The notes: generated by a model from the letters alone, not told the origin. A stretch of DNA of 64,000 nt from Catellatospora paridis (GCF_009720365.1 NZ_WBZD01000044.1:62001-126000), one strand, 5' to 3'; positions 15,380 to 24,707 are shown, counted from the stretch's first letter. Translations and numbers: made by a program.

Positions 15380-18157
15380 TCAGACGACCGCAGTATACGC
15401 AAGTACCCCTCTATTGACCGCGTCCATTGCCGTCCGCGCGGTCTCACGCAGCGACAACGGCGCGCCCTGCGCGTCGGCAATCTGTCCGAGAAGATCTATG
15501 ACCTGTCTCGCCCAGCGGACGAAGTCGCCCGCCGGCATGTCGCCGTCCAGGCTGTGCCCGCTGGCCAGCACCTTCGCCAGCGGCTCGCCCTTGGCCCAGC
15601 GGTACATCGGCCACACGAAGCCCAGATCCGGCTCCTTGGTCTGCGTCAGGCCGAGCCGCCGCTCGTCCACGCCCAGCTGGTAGAAGGTGCGCACGGTCGC
15701 ATCGACGGCCGAGGCCACCGGACCGCGCGGCACCGACGCCTGCTCGTCCACGTCCCGGCGGGCCTCGTAGAGCACCACGGAGACGGCCGCGGCCAGCTCG
15801 TGCGGCTCCAGGCCCTCCCACACCCCGGTGCGCAGGCACTCGGCGACCAGCAGGTCGGCCTCGGTCCAGATCCGCGCCAGCATCCGGCCCGGCGCGGTCA
15901 CCTCGCCGTCGGCACCCAGGTAGCCGCGCTCGGTGAGCAGCTCGCAGATGCGGTCGAAGACCCGTGCCAGCGACCCGGTGCGGTTGCTCACCTTGTCGCG
16001 CAGGTTCTCGGTGTCCCGGAACAGCCGCTGCCGGCGCTCGGCCCAGCGGGCGTGGTCCTCGCGCTCCGGGCAGGCGTGGCACGGGTGCGCCCGCATCGCC
16101 TTGCGCAGCGCCAGCAGCTCGCGGTCCTCGTGGCTGCCGTTGCCGCCGCGGCGGCGCCGCCCGGCGCCCCGGGCCACGTCGAGGTTGCGCAGCGAGGAGG
16201 CCAGGTCGCGCCGCTCGGCCGGGGCGCGGTGGTTGAAGTGGCGCGGCACCCGCACCCGGCCCACCACCTCGACCGTCCCGGCGAACTCGCCGGCCGAGAT
16301 GCGCCCCGCCCAGCGGTCCTCGGTCAGCACCACCGGGCGCGGCTCGCCGAACCCGCCCACGCCGGGGTCGAGCACGATGGCCAGGCCCGAATGCTTGCCG
16401 GACGGGATCTTGATCACGTCACCGACCTTGAGCTGCTCCAGCGACTCGACCGCGGCGGCGCGGCGCTCCTGCTGGCTGTTGCGGGTCAGCTGCTTCTCCC
16501 GGTCGGCGATGGCCACCCGCAGCGCGAAGTACTCGGCGAAGTCGCCGTGCTCGCAGGCCAGCTCGGTGTCGTACACCGCCAGCACCTCGTTGTTGCGCTG
16601 CACCTGGCGGGCCAGGCCGACCACGGAGCGGTCCGCTTGGAACTGCGCGAACGACGACTCCAGCAGGTCGTGGGCACGCGCCGCGCCGACCGAGCCGACC
16701 AGGTTCACTGCCATGTTGTACGACGGCCGGAAGCTCGACCGCAGCGGATACGTCCGGGTGGAGGCCAGACCGGCCACGTGGCGCGGGTCCACCTCCGGCC
16801 CCCAGACCACGACCGCGTGGCCCTCCACGTCGATGCCGCGCCGCCCTGCCCTGCCTGTGAGCTGCGTGTACTCCCCCGGTGTCAGGTCGACGTGGGCCTC
16901 GCCGTTGTACTTGACCAGCCGCTCCAGCACCACGCAGCGGGCCGGCATGTTGATGCCCAGCGCCAGCGTCTCCGTGGCGAACACCGCCTTGACCAGTCCG
17001 CGGACGAACAGCTCCTCGACGACCTCCTTGAACGCCGGCAGCATGCCCGCGTGGTGGGCCGCCAGGCCTCGCTCCAGCCCGTCCAGCCAGTCCCAGTAGC
17101 CCAGCGCGGCCAGGTCCTCACCGGGGATGTTCGCGATACGCCGCTCGACCACCTGGCGGATCTCGGTGCGCTCCTCGGGCGAGGTCAGCCGCATGCCCGA
17201 CTGCAGGCACTGCTGCACGGCCGCGTCGCAGCCCGCCCGGCTGAACACGAACAGGATCGCCGGCAGCAGCCCCTCGCCGTCGAGCTTGTCGACGATCTCG
17301 GGGCGGTTCGGGCCCGGCCCGCGCCGCCCCCGGCCGCCGCGCCCGCGGCGCAGGTCGACCGCGTCCATCCGGCGGGCCATCTCCCGGGTCTGCCGCAGCA
17401 GCTCAGGGTGCACCTCGTGGGCGCGGGCCGCCTCGGAGTCGTGGAACAGGTCGTACATGCGCTTGCCGACGAGCATGTGCTGCCACAGCGGCACCGGACG
17501 GTGCTCGCTCACCACGACCTCGGTCCGGCCGCGTACGGTGACCAGCCAGTCGGCGAACTCCTCGGCATTGGACACGGTCGCCGACAGCGACACCAGCGTG
17601 ACCGAGGCGGGCAGGTGGATGATGACCTCCTCCCACACCGCGCCGCGGAACCGGTCGGCCAGGTAGTGCACCTCGTCCATGACCACGTACGACAGTCCGG
17701 TCAGCGCGGACGAGCCGACGTAGAGCATGTTGCGCAGCACCTCGGTGGTCATCACGACCACCGGCGCGTCGCCGTTGATGGAGTTGTCCCCGGTGAGCAG
17801 GCCGACCTTGTCCGCGCCGTAGCGAGCCACCAGGTCGTGGAACTTCTGGTTGGACAGTGCCTTGATCGGCGTCGTGTAGAAACACTTGCGACCCTGCTGC
17901 AGCGCCAGGTGCACGGCGAACTCGCCGACGACGGTCTTGCCCGCGCCGGTGGGCGCGCACACCAGCACGCCGCTGCCGCGCTCCAGCGCCGCGCACGCGG
18001 TCCGCTGGAACGGGTCCAGGGCGAAGCTGAGCCCGGCGGCGAACTCGTCGACCAGTGGGGAGGCGGCGGGGGTCTTACGGCCTTCGGAGGTGGTCGCTGG
18101 TCGGGCGGTTCCGGCGTCCGACCCGGTGCCGGGTCGCCGCTCGGCGGGGCTCGTCAT
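15380..18157 (-). CDS. helY: Ski2/Mtr4-like DExH RNA helicase, HelY type
   Basis: A 925-residue ATP-dependent superfamily 2 helicase, probably acting on structured RNA in RNA processing or decay. Walker A is APTGAGKT (68-75), motif II is DEVH (161-164), SAT is in VSLSATVSN, and the motif VI region is TQLTGRAGRRGID. The C-terminal third matches the DSHCT domain of Mtr4/Ski2 proteins. ATG 18157 (MTSPAERRPG) is chosen; the long open frame beyond it is antisense to the HAD gene. In Mycobacterium tuberculosis helY follows tatC; here about 4 kb of other genes separate them. Confidence 0.95.
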   Translation of the reverse strand: MTSPAERRPGTGSDAGTARPATTSEGRKTPAASPLVDEFAAGLSFALDPFQRTACAALERGSGVLVCAPTGAGKTVVGEFAVHLALQQGRKCFYTTPIKALSNQKFHDLVARYGADKVGLLTGDNSINGDAPVVVMTTEVLRNMLYVGSSALTGLSYVVMDEVHYLADRFRGAVWEEVIIHLPASVTLVSLSATVSNAEEFADWLVTVRGRTEVVVSEHRPVPLWQHMLVGKRMYDLFHDSEAARAHEVHPELLRQTREMARRMDAVDLRRGRGGRGRRGPGPNRPEIVDKLDGEGLLPAILFVFSRAGCDAAVQQCLQSGMRLTSPEERTEIRQVVERRIANIPGEDLAALGYWDWLDGLERGLAAHHAGMLPAFKEVVEELFVRGLVKAVFATETLALGINMPARCVVLERLVKYNGEAHVDLTPGEYTQLTGRAGRRGIDVEGHAVVVWGPEVDPRHVAGLASTRTYPLRSSFRPSYNMAVNLVGSVGAARAHDLLESSFAQFQADRSVVGLARQVQRNNEVLAVYDTELACEHGDFAEYFALRVAIADREKQLTRNSQQERRAAAVESLEQLKVGDVIKIPSGKHSGLAIVLDPGVGGFGEPRPVVLTEDRWAGRISAGEFAGTVEVVGRVRVPRHFNHRAPAERRDLASSLRNLDVARGAGRRRRGGNGSHEDRELLALRKAMRAHPCHACPEREDHARWAERRQRLFRDTENLRDKVSNRTGSLARVFDRICELLTERGYLGADGEVTAPGRMLARIWTEADLLVAECLRTGVWEGLEPHELAAAVSVVLYEARRDVDEQASVPRGPVASAVDATVRTFYQLGVDERRLGLTQTKEPDLGFVWPMYRWAKGEPLAKVLASGHSLDGDMPAGDFVRWARQVIDLLGQIADAQGAPLSLRETARTAMDAVNRGVLAYTAVV

Positions 18158-18211
18158 ACCGCAAAGGCTAGGCGAAAGAGGCCAGTCGGCGCAGGTCGGT
18201 ATCCTGCTGAC

Positions 18212-18964
18212 GTGCCCGAGTCCCCGCCGCAGCCGTACGCCCACCCGGCACGGATCGACGGTCACCGTGCCCTCGACGCCGTGTTCTTCGACTTCCACGG
18301 CACCCTGGCCACGACCGTGGACCCGGTGGCCTGGGTCAGCGCCGCGGCCGCCGACTGCGGCGTCACGCTGGACCGCGGCAAGGCCACGGTGTTGGCCGAC
18401 CGGCTGGCCACGGCCGGTGCGCTGCCGGGCGTGGCGCCCCCGGTGCGGGTGCCCCCGCAGCTGGCCGAGGCGTGGGCCGACCGCGACCTGTACGAGCACG
18501 CCCACCGTCAGGTGTACACCGGGCTGGCCGCGACCGTGCCCAACGACGTCCCCGGGCTGGCCGACGCCCTCTACGCCCGGGTGCTGACGCCGGCCGGCTG
18601 GACGCCGTACCCCGATGTGATGAACACGCTGACGACCCTGCGGACCGCCGGGGTGCGCACCGCGCTGGTCAGCAACATCGGCTTCGACCTGCGACCGCTG
18701 CTGGACGCCTGGGGGCTGACCGCACTGTTCGACACGCTCGTCCTGTCGTACGAGGTGGGCTGCACCAAGCCCGATCCCAAGATCTTCCTGAGGGCCTGCG
18801 GCCTGCTGTCGGTCGACCCCGAGCGCGTCCTCATGATCGGCGATACCCCCGCCGACGCGGGCGCGGTCAATGCCGGCTGCGCCGCCCTGGTCGTGCCCGC
18901 CGCTTCCCCCGGCCGCCCCAACGGCCTTCATCGCGCCGTCTCCCTCGCTCTCCCCCGCAGCTGA
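18212..18964 (+). CDS. HAD-family hydrolase with a DxH catalytic motif
   Basis: A 250-residue haloacid-dehalogenase-fold hydrolase with a C1-type cap. Motif I is D27-F-H29-G-T, where the second catalytic Asp is replaced by His. Motif II Ser/Thr is in ALVSNIGFD, the Lys is in CTKPDPKIF, and the acidic motif IV is IGDTPADAGA. The nucleophile Asp27 is kept, so catalysis or phosphate binding is possible but acid/base chemistry may differ. GTG 18212 lacks a strong ribosome site. It is divergent from helY with 54 bases between starts. Confidence 0.85.
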   Translation: MPESPPQPYAHPARIDGHRALDAVFFDFHGTLATTVDPVAWVSAAAADCGVTLDRGKATVLADRLATAGALPGVAPPVRVPPQLAEAWADRDLYEHAHRQVYTGLAATVPNDVPGLADALYARVLTPAGWTPYPDVMNTLTTLRTAGVRTALVSNIGFDLRPLLDAWGLTALFDTLVLSYEVGCTKPDPKIFLRACGLLSVDPERVLMIGDTPADAGAVNAGCAALVVPAASPGRPNGLHRAVSLALPRS

Positions 18965-19025
18965 TCCCAGCAGCAAATTGCCTGATTCGGGCCGGTTCGA
19001 GGCGTCCGGCGCGAACAATGAGGCC

Positions 19026-20636
19026 ATGCGTGTGGTGGTGGATCTGACCAAGTGTCAGGGGTACGCGCAGTGCGCGTTCCTGGCTCCCGAGGCGTTCCGG
19101 ATGGTCGGCGACGAGGCGCTCATGTTCGACCCCGCGCCGTCGGCCGACCAGCGGGTGAAGGTGCTGCGTGCCGCGGCGGCCTGCCCGGTGCAGGCGCTGC
19201 AGGTCGACATGGCCGACCTGCCGCAGCAGCCGCCCGCCGAGCCGCTCGTGGCGGCCAAGGGCGACCGGTTGCGCCGCGACGGGCGCATCGTGATCGTCGG
19301 AGCGTCCCTGGCCGGGCTGAAGGCCGCCGAGCAGCTGCGCGCCGATGGGTTCACCGGCACGCTCACCGTGATCGGCGACGAGCCGGAGGAGCCCTACGAC
19401 CGGCCGCCGCTGTCCAAGCAGGTGCAGACCGGCTTCGTCGCCTCGGCCGACACCACGCTGCCGCGGCGGCGCGACATCGCCGCCGACTGGAAGCTCGGCG
19501 TCGCCGCCACCGGCCTGGACCTGGAACGCAAGCGCGTCGTGCTGGCCGACGGGCAGGAGGTCGAGTTCGACCGGCTGCTCGTCACCACCGGGGTGCGCGC
19601 CCGGCCGTGGCCGGTGCCGGAGGAGGCCGCGCTGGACGGCGTGTTCACCATCCGCACCCGCGGCGACGCCGCCGGGCTGCGCGAGCGGCTGCTGGCGCAC
19701 CCGAAGCGGGTGCTGGTCATCGGCTCCGGGTTCACCGGCTCCGAGATGGCCTCGGTCTGCGTCGAGCTGGGCATCCCGGTCACCGTCGCCGAGGCCGGAC
19801 CGGCGCCGCTGTCGGGGGCGCTGGGCGGGGTCATCGGCCGGATCTCGGCGGGCATCATGCGCGAGCACGGCGTGGATCTGCGTACCCACACGAAGGTGAG
19901 CTCCCTGCAGGGCGAGGACGGGAAACTGCGCCGGGCGGCGCTGTCCGACGGCACCACGCTGGACGTGGACGTGGCCGTGGTCGCCCTGGGCGGCATCCGC
20001 AACGTGGAGTGGCTGGAGAGCTCCGGGCTCGCCGTGGGCGTATGGGGCCTGGCCTGCGACGCCGGCTGCCGCGCGTTCACCGCCGCGGGGCTGGTCACCG
20101 ACGACGTCTTCGTCGCCGGGGACGTGGCCCGCCAGCCGCAGCCGATGTTCGGCTACCAGTTCCTGGCGATGGAGCACTGGGGCAACGCGGTCACCCAGGC
20201 CGAGGTCGCCGCGCACAACATGATCAGCAGCGAGACCGACCGCTGGCCGCACCTGGAGATGCCCGCGTTCTGGTCACTGCAGTTCGGCCACAACATCAAG
20301 TCGGTGGGCGTGCCGCCGATCGCGGACCAGATCGCGATCACGCAGGGGTCCGTGGAGAGCCGGCAGTTCGTCGCCGCATACGGCTACAAGGGCCGGGTCG
20401 TCGGCGCGGTCAGCTGGAACCAGGGCAAGTGGCTGGACTTCTACCAGCAGCTGATCGAGCAGGCGGCGCCGTTCCCGCTGCCGTACGACATGACCAACCC
20501 GCCGCCGGACCCCGTGCCGGTCCCGGCGGAGTTCCCGGATCGGCAGTACCCAGGCCGCGAGGCGACCGTCGTGGTCACCGGGCACGACCCCAGCGAGCGC
20601 CGGGCCACCCTGGTCCGGCCGTCCCGGCGGCGCTGA
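19026..20636 (+). CDS. Ferredoxin-ferredoxin reductase fusion (P450 redox partner)
   Basis: A 536-residue fusion. The N-terminal 65 residues are a [3Fe-4S]-type ferredoxin with Cys10, Cys16 and Cys53-Pro. After a short linker comes a FAD/NAD(P)H ferredoxin reductase: FAD motif IVIVGASLAGLKAAEQL, NAD motif VLVIGSGFTGSEMA and late FAD motif DDVFVAGDVA. It should pass electrons from NAD(P)H to the P450 encoded 65 bases downstream. ATG 19026 begins MRVVVDLTKCQG. Natural fusion of both partners in one chain is less common than separate genes. Confidence 0.93.
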   Translation: MRVVVDLTKCQGYAQCAFLAPEAFRMVGDEALMFDPAPSADQRVKVLRAAAACPVQALQVDMADLPQQPPAEPLVAAKGDRLRRDGRIVIVGASLAGLKAAEQLRADGFTGTLTVIGDEPEEPYDRPPLSKQVQTGFVASADTTLPRRRDIAADWKLGVAATGLDLERKRVVLADGQEVEFDRLLVTTGVRARPWPVPEEAALDGVFTIRTRGDAAGLRERLLAHPKRVLVIGSGFTGSEMASVCVELGIPVTVAEAGPAPLSGALGGVIGRISAGIMREHGVDLRTHTKVSSLQGEDGKLRRAALSDGTTLDVDVAVVALGGIRNVEWLESSGLAVGVWGLACDAGCRAFTAAGLVTDDVFVAGDVARQPQPMFGYQFLAMEHWGNAVTQAEVAAHNMISSETDRWPHLEMPAFWSLQFGHNIKSVGVPPIADQIAITQGSVESRQFVAAYGYKGRVVGAVSWNQGKWLDFYQQLIEQAAPFPLPYDMTNPPPDPVPVPAEFPDRQYPGREATVVVTGHDPSERRATLVRPSRRR

Positions 20637-20701
20637 AGGGTCGTCATGAGGCAGGCAGTCCCCGTACCGCATGGCGGTCACGATCGAAGCGAGGAACCGT
20701 C

Positions 20702-21931
20702 ATGACCGAGCCCAGCGTGTTCGACGAGATCGTCGACTTCCACAACCGGGCCAACCCGTGGCCGCTCTACGACAAGCTGCGCACCCAGCCGGTATGGCAG
20801 GAGGCCGACGGCACCTTCGTGGTCAGCACGTTCCGGGAGATCTACGCGCTGTTCCACGACCCGCGGATCAGTTCCGACGCGGCCAACCTGCTGCCCGAGT
20901 TCGCCCACAAGGCCGGGCCGCTTTCCGACGGCGGGGGCGCGCTGCCGCCCAGCTTCATCCGCACCGACGCGCCACGACACGACACGCTGCGCCGCATCGC
21001 GATGCGCCAGTTCGGCCCGCCGCACCGCCCCGACCGCATCGACAAGCTGGTGCCCGCGCTGGAGGCAATCGTGACGCGGCTCGTCGACGGCCTCGTCGGC
21101 AAGGACCAGTGCGACCTCGTCGACGACGTGGCGTACCCGTTCCCGGTGGCGGTGATCTGCGAACTGCTCGGCGTGCCGGAGGAGGACGAGCCGCGCTTCA
21201 GCGCCTGGGTCGACCCGATCGTGAACTCGGCGGGACAGCCCACGCCCGAGAGCAAAGAGCAGGCCAAGGAGGCGTTTCAGCAGCTCGGTATGTACATGTT
21301 CCAGCTGGCGCAGCGCCGCAAGGCCGATCCCGGCGACGACATGCTGTCCGGATACGTCACCGACGACGGCCCGGACGGGCAGCTGGAGGGCGGCGACCTG
21401 TTCGCCACGCTGATCCTGCTGCTCATCGCCGGACACGAGACGACGGTCAACCTGATCGCCAACGGCTGGCTGACGCTGCTGCGCCATCCTGAGGCGCTGC
21501 AGCGGCTGCGCACCGAGCCCGACTTCAGCATCCGCATGGTCGAGGAGCTGCTGCGGTACGAGCCGTCGGTGCACTTCGTGCCCAACCGCATCGCGGTCGC
21601 CGACATCGAGATCGGCGGCACCACGATCAGGAAGGGCCACCCGGTCGTGCTGGTGCTCGCGTCGGGCAACCGCGACGGCGAGTGCATCCCGCACGCCGAC
21701 CGGTTCGACCCCGACCGCGCCGACAACGTGCACCTGGCCTTCGGCAACGGCGTGCACTACTGCTTCGGCGCTCCGCTGGCCCGCCTGGAGGCCCAGCTCG
21801 CGCTGACCCAACTGGCCAAGCGCCTGCAGAACCCGCGCCTGCTGGCCGACCCGCCGCCGTACCGCCCCAGCCCCGTGCTGCGCGGTCCGATCCACCTCCC
21901 GGTGGCCTACGACGGCGTGCTCCCGGCCTGA
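20702..21931 (+). CDS. Cytochrome P450
   Basis: A 409-residue soluble bacterial P450 for monooxygenation of an unknown substrate. The I-helix oxygen motif is AGHETT, the K-helix ExxR is in MVEELLRYEPS, and the heme-thiolate loop is FGNGVHYCFGAPLARLEA. The substrate-recognition region cannot be assigned by eye. GAGGAACCGTC precedes ATG 20702. It forms a two-gene unit with the upstream ferredoxin-reductase fusion, giving a self-sufficient electron chain. No biosynthetic core enzyme is nearby, so a catabolic or tailoring role is open. Confidence 0.96.
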   Translation: MTEPSVFDEIVDFHNRANPWPLYDKLRTQPVWQEADGTFVVSTFREIYALFHDPRISSDAANLLPEFAHKAGPLSDGGGALPPSFIRTDAPRHDTLRRIAMRQFGPPHRPDRIDKLVPALEAIVTRLVDGLVGKDQCDLVDDVAYPFPVAVICELLGVPEEDEPRFSAWVDPIVNSAGQPTPESKEQAKEAFQQLGMYMFQLAQRRKADPGDDMLSGYVTDDGPDGQLEGGDLFATLILLLIAGHETTVNLIANGWLTLLRHPEALQRLRTEPDFSIRMVEELLRYEPSVHFVPNRIAVADIEIGGTTIRKGHPVVLVLASGNRDGECIPHADRFDPDRADNVHLAFGNGVHYCFGAPLARLEAQLALTQLAKRLQNPRLLADPPPYRPSPVLRGPIHLPVAYDGVLPA

Positions 21932-21972
21932 CCTGTCGCACCGCCGGGCGCCGGCCCTCCCTCCCGCTGATA

Positions 21973-22031
21973 GACGTCGGCCTATCTGGATGAGAAATCT
22001 TCGATCGAAGTCATCCAGATAGGCCGACGTC
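21973..22031. repeat. Perfect 21-bp nested hairpin, possible bidirectional terminator
   Basis: The arms at 21973-21993 and 22011-22031 are perfect 21-base complements (starting GACGTCGGCC). The 17-base loop contains a second perfect palindrome, CTTCGATCGAAG. It lies between convergent genes. It is more AT-rich than neighbouring terminators and so may be an inserted palindromic element. Confidence 0.65.
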
Positions 22032-22055
22032 ATTGTCAGGCGGGGCGGCGCCGAC

Positions 22056-22949
22056 TCAGCCGAGCAGGTGGACCGCCCGCAGGACGGCGGTGATGGTCAC
22101 CGGCAGCGGGCCGATGCGCTCGCCGTCGGCGTAGCAGACGATGCCCTCGGCGGCGAGCGTGATCTCGCGGGCGCGCAGCGAGCGCACCTTCGGGTGGGTG
22201 ATGTGGGTGCCCTGGTAGACGCGGGGCTTGATGCGGATCAGGGTGGCCCGGGAGACCGGCTCGGCCCAGACCATGTCGAGCAGGCCATCGGTGGCGTCGG
22301 CGTCGGGGCAGATGCGCATGCCCCCGCCGTACGCCGCGGTGTTGCCGACGGCCAGCAGCACCGCGTCCAGCACGCTGGTCTGCCCGTCGACGGTCACCGT
22401 GTAGCGGCGGGGCCGCAGCCTGACCAGTTCCAGCAGCACCGCGAGGTCGTACCGGATCGGCCCGCGGGGCCAGCGCATGCGGTTGCCGCGCTCGTTGACG
22501 ATGGCGTCGAAGCCGGCCGCGAGCACCGCGCCGTACCAGCGCACGGTGCCGTCGAGGCAGGTGATGCGGGCCAGGTCCAGGGCCCGGGTGCGGCCCTCGC
22601 GCAGCGCGGCGGCGATCGCGTCCGCGGCCGCGTACAGGTCGGCGGGCACCCCCACGCTGGTGGCGAAGTCGTTGCCGGTGCCGGCGGGGATGACGCCCAG
22701 CGGCACGCCGGTGCCGGCCACGGCCTGCTGGGCCAGGTGCACGGTGCCGTCGCCGCCCATCGCGACCAGCGCGCCCGCGCCCGCGGCGACGGCGTCGCGG
22801 CAGGCCTGCTCGGCCTCGACGGCGGTCGGCGCGTCGAGCACGCGGACCGGGCGGCCGGCCGCGCCGAGGCGTTCCAGCACTCCAGGCAGAGAACCCCGGT
22901 GCCGGCCTCTGCCGGCGCCGGGGTTCCTCAGCACCACGATCTCGCTCAT
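22056..22949 (-). CDS. Diacylglycerol/lipid kinase family protein
   Basis: A 297-residue DAGK-catalytic-domain protein that probably phosphorylates diacylglycerol or another membrane lipid with ATP. The N-terminal VLRNPGAGRGR is the nucleotide-binding lead-in, ALVAMGGDGTVHLAQQAV the GGDGT signature, and GVIPAGTGNDFA the second motif. The C-terminal region contains NTAAYGGGMRICPDADATDG as in the family. ATG 22949 starts MSEIVVLRNPG. It follows tatC on the same strand by 35 bases and may be cotranscribed with the tat genes. Confidence 0.92.
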   Translation of the reverse strand: MSEIVVLRNPGAGRGRHRGSLPGVLERLGAAGRPVRVLDAPTAVEAEQACRDAVAAGAGALVAMGGDGTVHLAQQAVAGTGVPLGVIPAGTGNDFATSVGVPADLYAAADAIAAALREGRTRALDLARITCLDGTVRWYGAVLAAGFDAIVNERGNRMRWPRGPIRYDLAVLLELVRLRPRRYTVTVDGQTSVLDAVLLAVGNTAAYGGGMRICPDADATDGLLDMVWAEPVSRATLIRIKPRVYQGTHITHPKVRSLRAREITLAAEGIVCYADGERIGPLPVTITAVLRAVHLLG

Positions 22950-22984
22950 GCCCGCTCCTCGTGCCGCGGGACGAGCCGCCGCGA

Positions 22985-23905
22985 TCAGGTCATGTCGTCG
23001 AAGCGCCGCTCGATCGGCTCCGCGGAGGCGACCGGCGCGACCGCTTCGATGCGCTCGCCGGGCGTGATGCTATCGGTGTCGTAGTCGTCGAGTGAAGACG
23101 TCTCGTCGTCCTCGATGCCCTCGTAGATCGACTTGCCGCGGTTGCGGCGCTTGTCGTTCAGCATCGACACACCGACGACGATGAAGTAGAGCACCGCCAT
23201 GGCCAGCGCGAGCGCGGTCATGCCGAACGGGTCCGGCGTGGGCGTCACGATGGCGGCGAACAGGAACATCAGGAAGATGGCCACCCGCCACCAGCCGAGC
23301 ATCCGCTTGCCGGTGAGCACCCCGGCCACGTTGAGCATCAACAGGATCAGCGGGAACTCGAACCCGAAACCGAAGAGCAGCATCACTCCGGTGACGAAGT
23401 CGAAGTACCCGGTCAGGTCGACGTTGATCTCGTAGCCGTCGGAGATCTGCAGGAAGAACACGAGACTCTTCGTGACGACGAAGAAGGCCAGGAACGCGCC
23501 CATCGCGAACAGCGGCACGGCGATGGCCGTGAACAGGTAGCTGTAGCGCTTCTCGTGCTTGTGCAGGCCGGGGGCGATGAACGCCCACAGCTGGTAGAGC
23601 CAGATCGGCGACGCGATGATCAGTCCCGCGTACAGCCCGATCTTCAGCTGCAGCAGGAACGGGTCGACCGGCGACGTCGAGTTGAACTGGCAGATCACAT
23701 CGCCCTTGAAGTTGCAGTAGGGCGCGTTGATGAAGTCCTGGATGGGCTCGGCGAAGTACAGGCCGACCATCAGACCCGCGATGATGCCCAGCGAGGCCTT
23801 GAACAGCCGGCTGCGCAGCTCCCGGATGTGCTCGATGAGAGTCATCGAGCCGTCCGCAGCGCGGTCACGCTGGGACGGCCCGCGACGTGCCAGGGGGTTC
23901 TTCAC
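22985..23905 (-). CDS. tatC: Sec-independent protein translocase TatC
   Basis: A 306-residue six-helix membrane protein, the twin-arginine signal receptor of the Tat pathway. The N-terminal MTLIEHIRELRSRLFKA is the signature cytoplasmic segment with the conserved Glu. The periplasmic loop after helix 1 is followed by FIAPGLHKHEKRY and FGFGFEFPLILLML. An acidic tail (about 255-306) extends beyond the core. It starts at GTG 23905, 22 bases after the tatA stop, without a strong ribosome site, suggesting translational coupling. No tatB-like gene is next to it. Confidence 0.97.
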   Translation of the reverse strand: MKNPLARRGPSQRDRAADGSMTLIEHIRELRSRLFKASLGIIAGLMVGLYFAEPIQDFINAPYCNFKGDVICQFNSTSPVDPFLLQLKIGLYAGLIIASPIWLYQLWAFIAPGLHKHEKRYSYLFTAIAVPLFAMGAFLAFFVVTKSLVFFLQISDGYEINVDLTGYFDFVTGVMLLFGFGFEFPLILLMLNVAGVLTGKRMLGWWRVAIFLMFLFAAIVTPTPDPFGMTALALAMAVLYFIVVGVSMLNDKRRNRGKSIYEGIEDDETSSLDDYDTDSITPGERIEAVAPVASAEPIERRFDDMT

Positions 23906-23927
23906 GTCTTCAGCCCGGGGAGGGGGT

Positions 23928-24197
23928 TCAGGACTGCTGGCGCTGGACCGGGTCCACGACCGGCTTGGCGGAGGCCTGGCCGTCGAGCGGCTGCTGCGCC
24001 GTCACCTGGGCGTCGGCCTTCTCGGCGGTCGCGTCCTTGCCGTCCTTGCCGTCCTCGGACAGCGCCTTGGTCTCGGCCTTGAAGATGCGCATCGAGCGAC
24101 CGAGCGAACGGGCCGCGTCCGGCAGCTTCTTCGAGCCGAAGAGGATCACCAGCACCACGACCACGAGGATGAGGTGCCACGGCTTAAGGGCGCCCAT
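23928..24197 (-). CDS. tatA: Sec-independent protein translocase TatA
   Basis: An 89-residue pore-forming subunit of the Tat system. The N-terminus [20 protein letters not shown] is the single membrane helix. [21 protein letters not shown] is represented by the FG hinge and amphipathic helix, followed by a hydrophilic Lys/Asp/Gln tail. ATG 24197 has GGAG seven bases upstream. It precedes tatC in the same transcript. Confidence 0.95.
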   Translation of the reverse strand: MGALKPWHLILVVVVLVILFGSKKLPDAARSLGRSMRIFKAETKALSEDGKDGKDATAEKADAQVTAQQPLDGQASAKPVVDPVQRQQS

Positions 24198-24329
24198 GAT
24201 TGCTCCAGTCAGAAAGATGAGGGGGTTGAACCAACTTGTTCCGGACTAATGGTACGCGGCCCGGCGGGGTGTGCCCGCAGGTGAAGTGTCGACCATCACC
24301 GGAAGCAGCGTCAACGCGATGCGGGAGGT

Positions 24330-24347
24330 GCTGCAGATTCCTGCAGC
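24330..24347. terminator. Small hairpin between tatA and the upstream membrane gene
   Basis: GCTGCAG-ATTC-CTGCAGC forms a 7-bp stem with a 4-base loop, 40 bases after the stop of the 24388 gene. It may weakly separate the paf and tat transcripts. Confidence 0.4.
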
Positions 24348-24387
24348 AACGGTAGTGACCAGCCATCGACCGCCGGATGAACCGGGA

Positions 24388-24654
24388 TCAACCTCGTTTG
24401 ATCTTGAGGGAGTCCTTGCTCTCCTTGATCAGGTTGAGCCGCTCCTGGGTCAGCTCGACCCGGACGCGCAACGAGTCGCCGTGCGCCTGCAGCCCCTCGG
24501 CGACCTTGGCCAGCTCCTGCGCCCGAACGGCGACGAGCTGGAGCTCGGCTGCGGCCTCCTTGAGCCCCGCCAGGCGCCAGAGCAGCACGCGCAGCACCAG
24601 CCCCAGGAACACCAGGCTCAGCAACACCACGGCCACCACGATCCACGCCACCAC
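24388..24654 (-). CDS. Small membrane protein with a coiled-coil tail
   Basis: An 88-residue protein with one N-terminal hydrophobic helix (about 3-26) and a charged helical tail (about 28-88: LKEAAAELQLVAVRAQELAK...) with heptad-like spacing, likely coiled coil. There are two adjacent GTG codons at 24654 and 24651; either may be the start. I do not recognise a named family. It lies between pafC and tatA on the same strand, a position where other actinomycetes also carry a small membrane gene (inference). Confidence 0.75.
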   Translation of the reverse strand: MVAWIVVAVVLLSLVFLGLVLRVLLWRLAGLKEAAAELQLVAVRAQELAKVAEGLQAHGDSLRVRVELTQERLNLIKESKDSLKIKRG

Positions 24655-24707
24655 GTCAGCAGCCTAACGCGTGCGCCGCGCGGCGCGGACCGCCGTGCCG
24701 CCGTGGC

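Noticed and set aside
14402-18964. A 1520-codon plus-strand open frame across the exonuclease-helicase region
   Set aside because: It is antisense to the MHYT and HelY genes, with His/Gln/Arg-rich composition and no domains; only its last 251 codons (18212-18964) are a real HAD gene.
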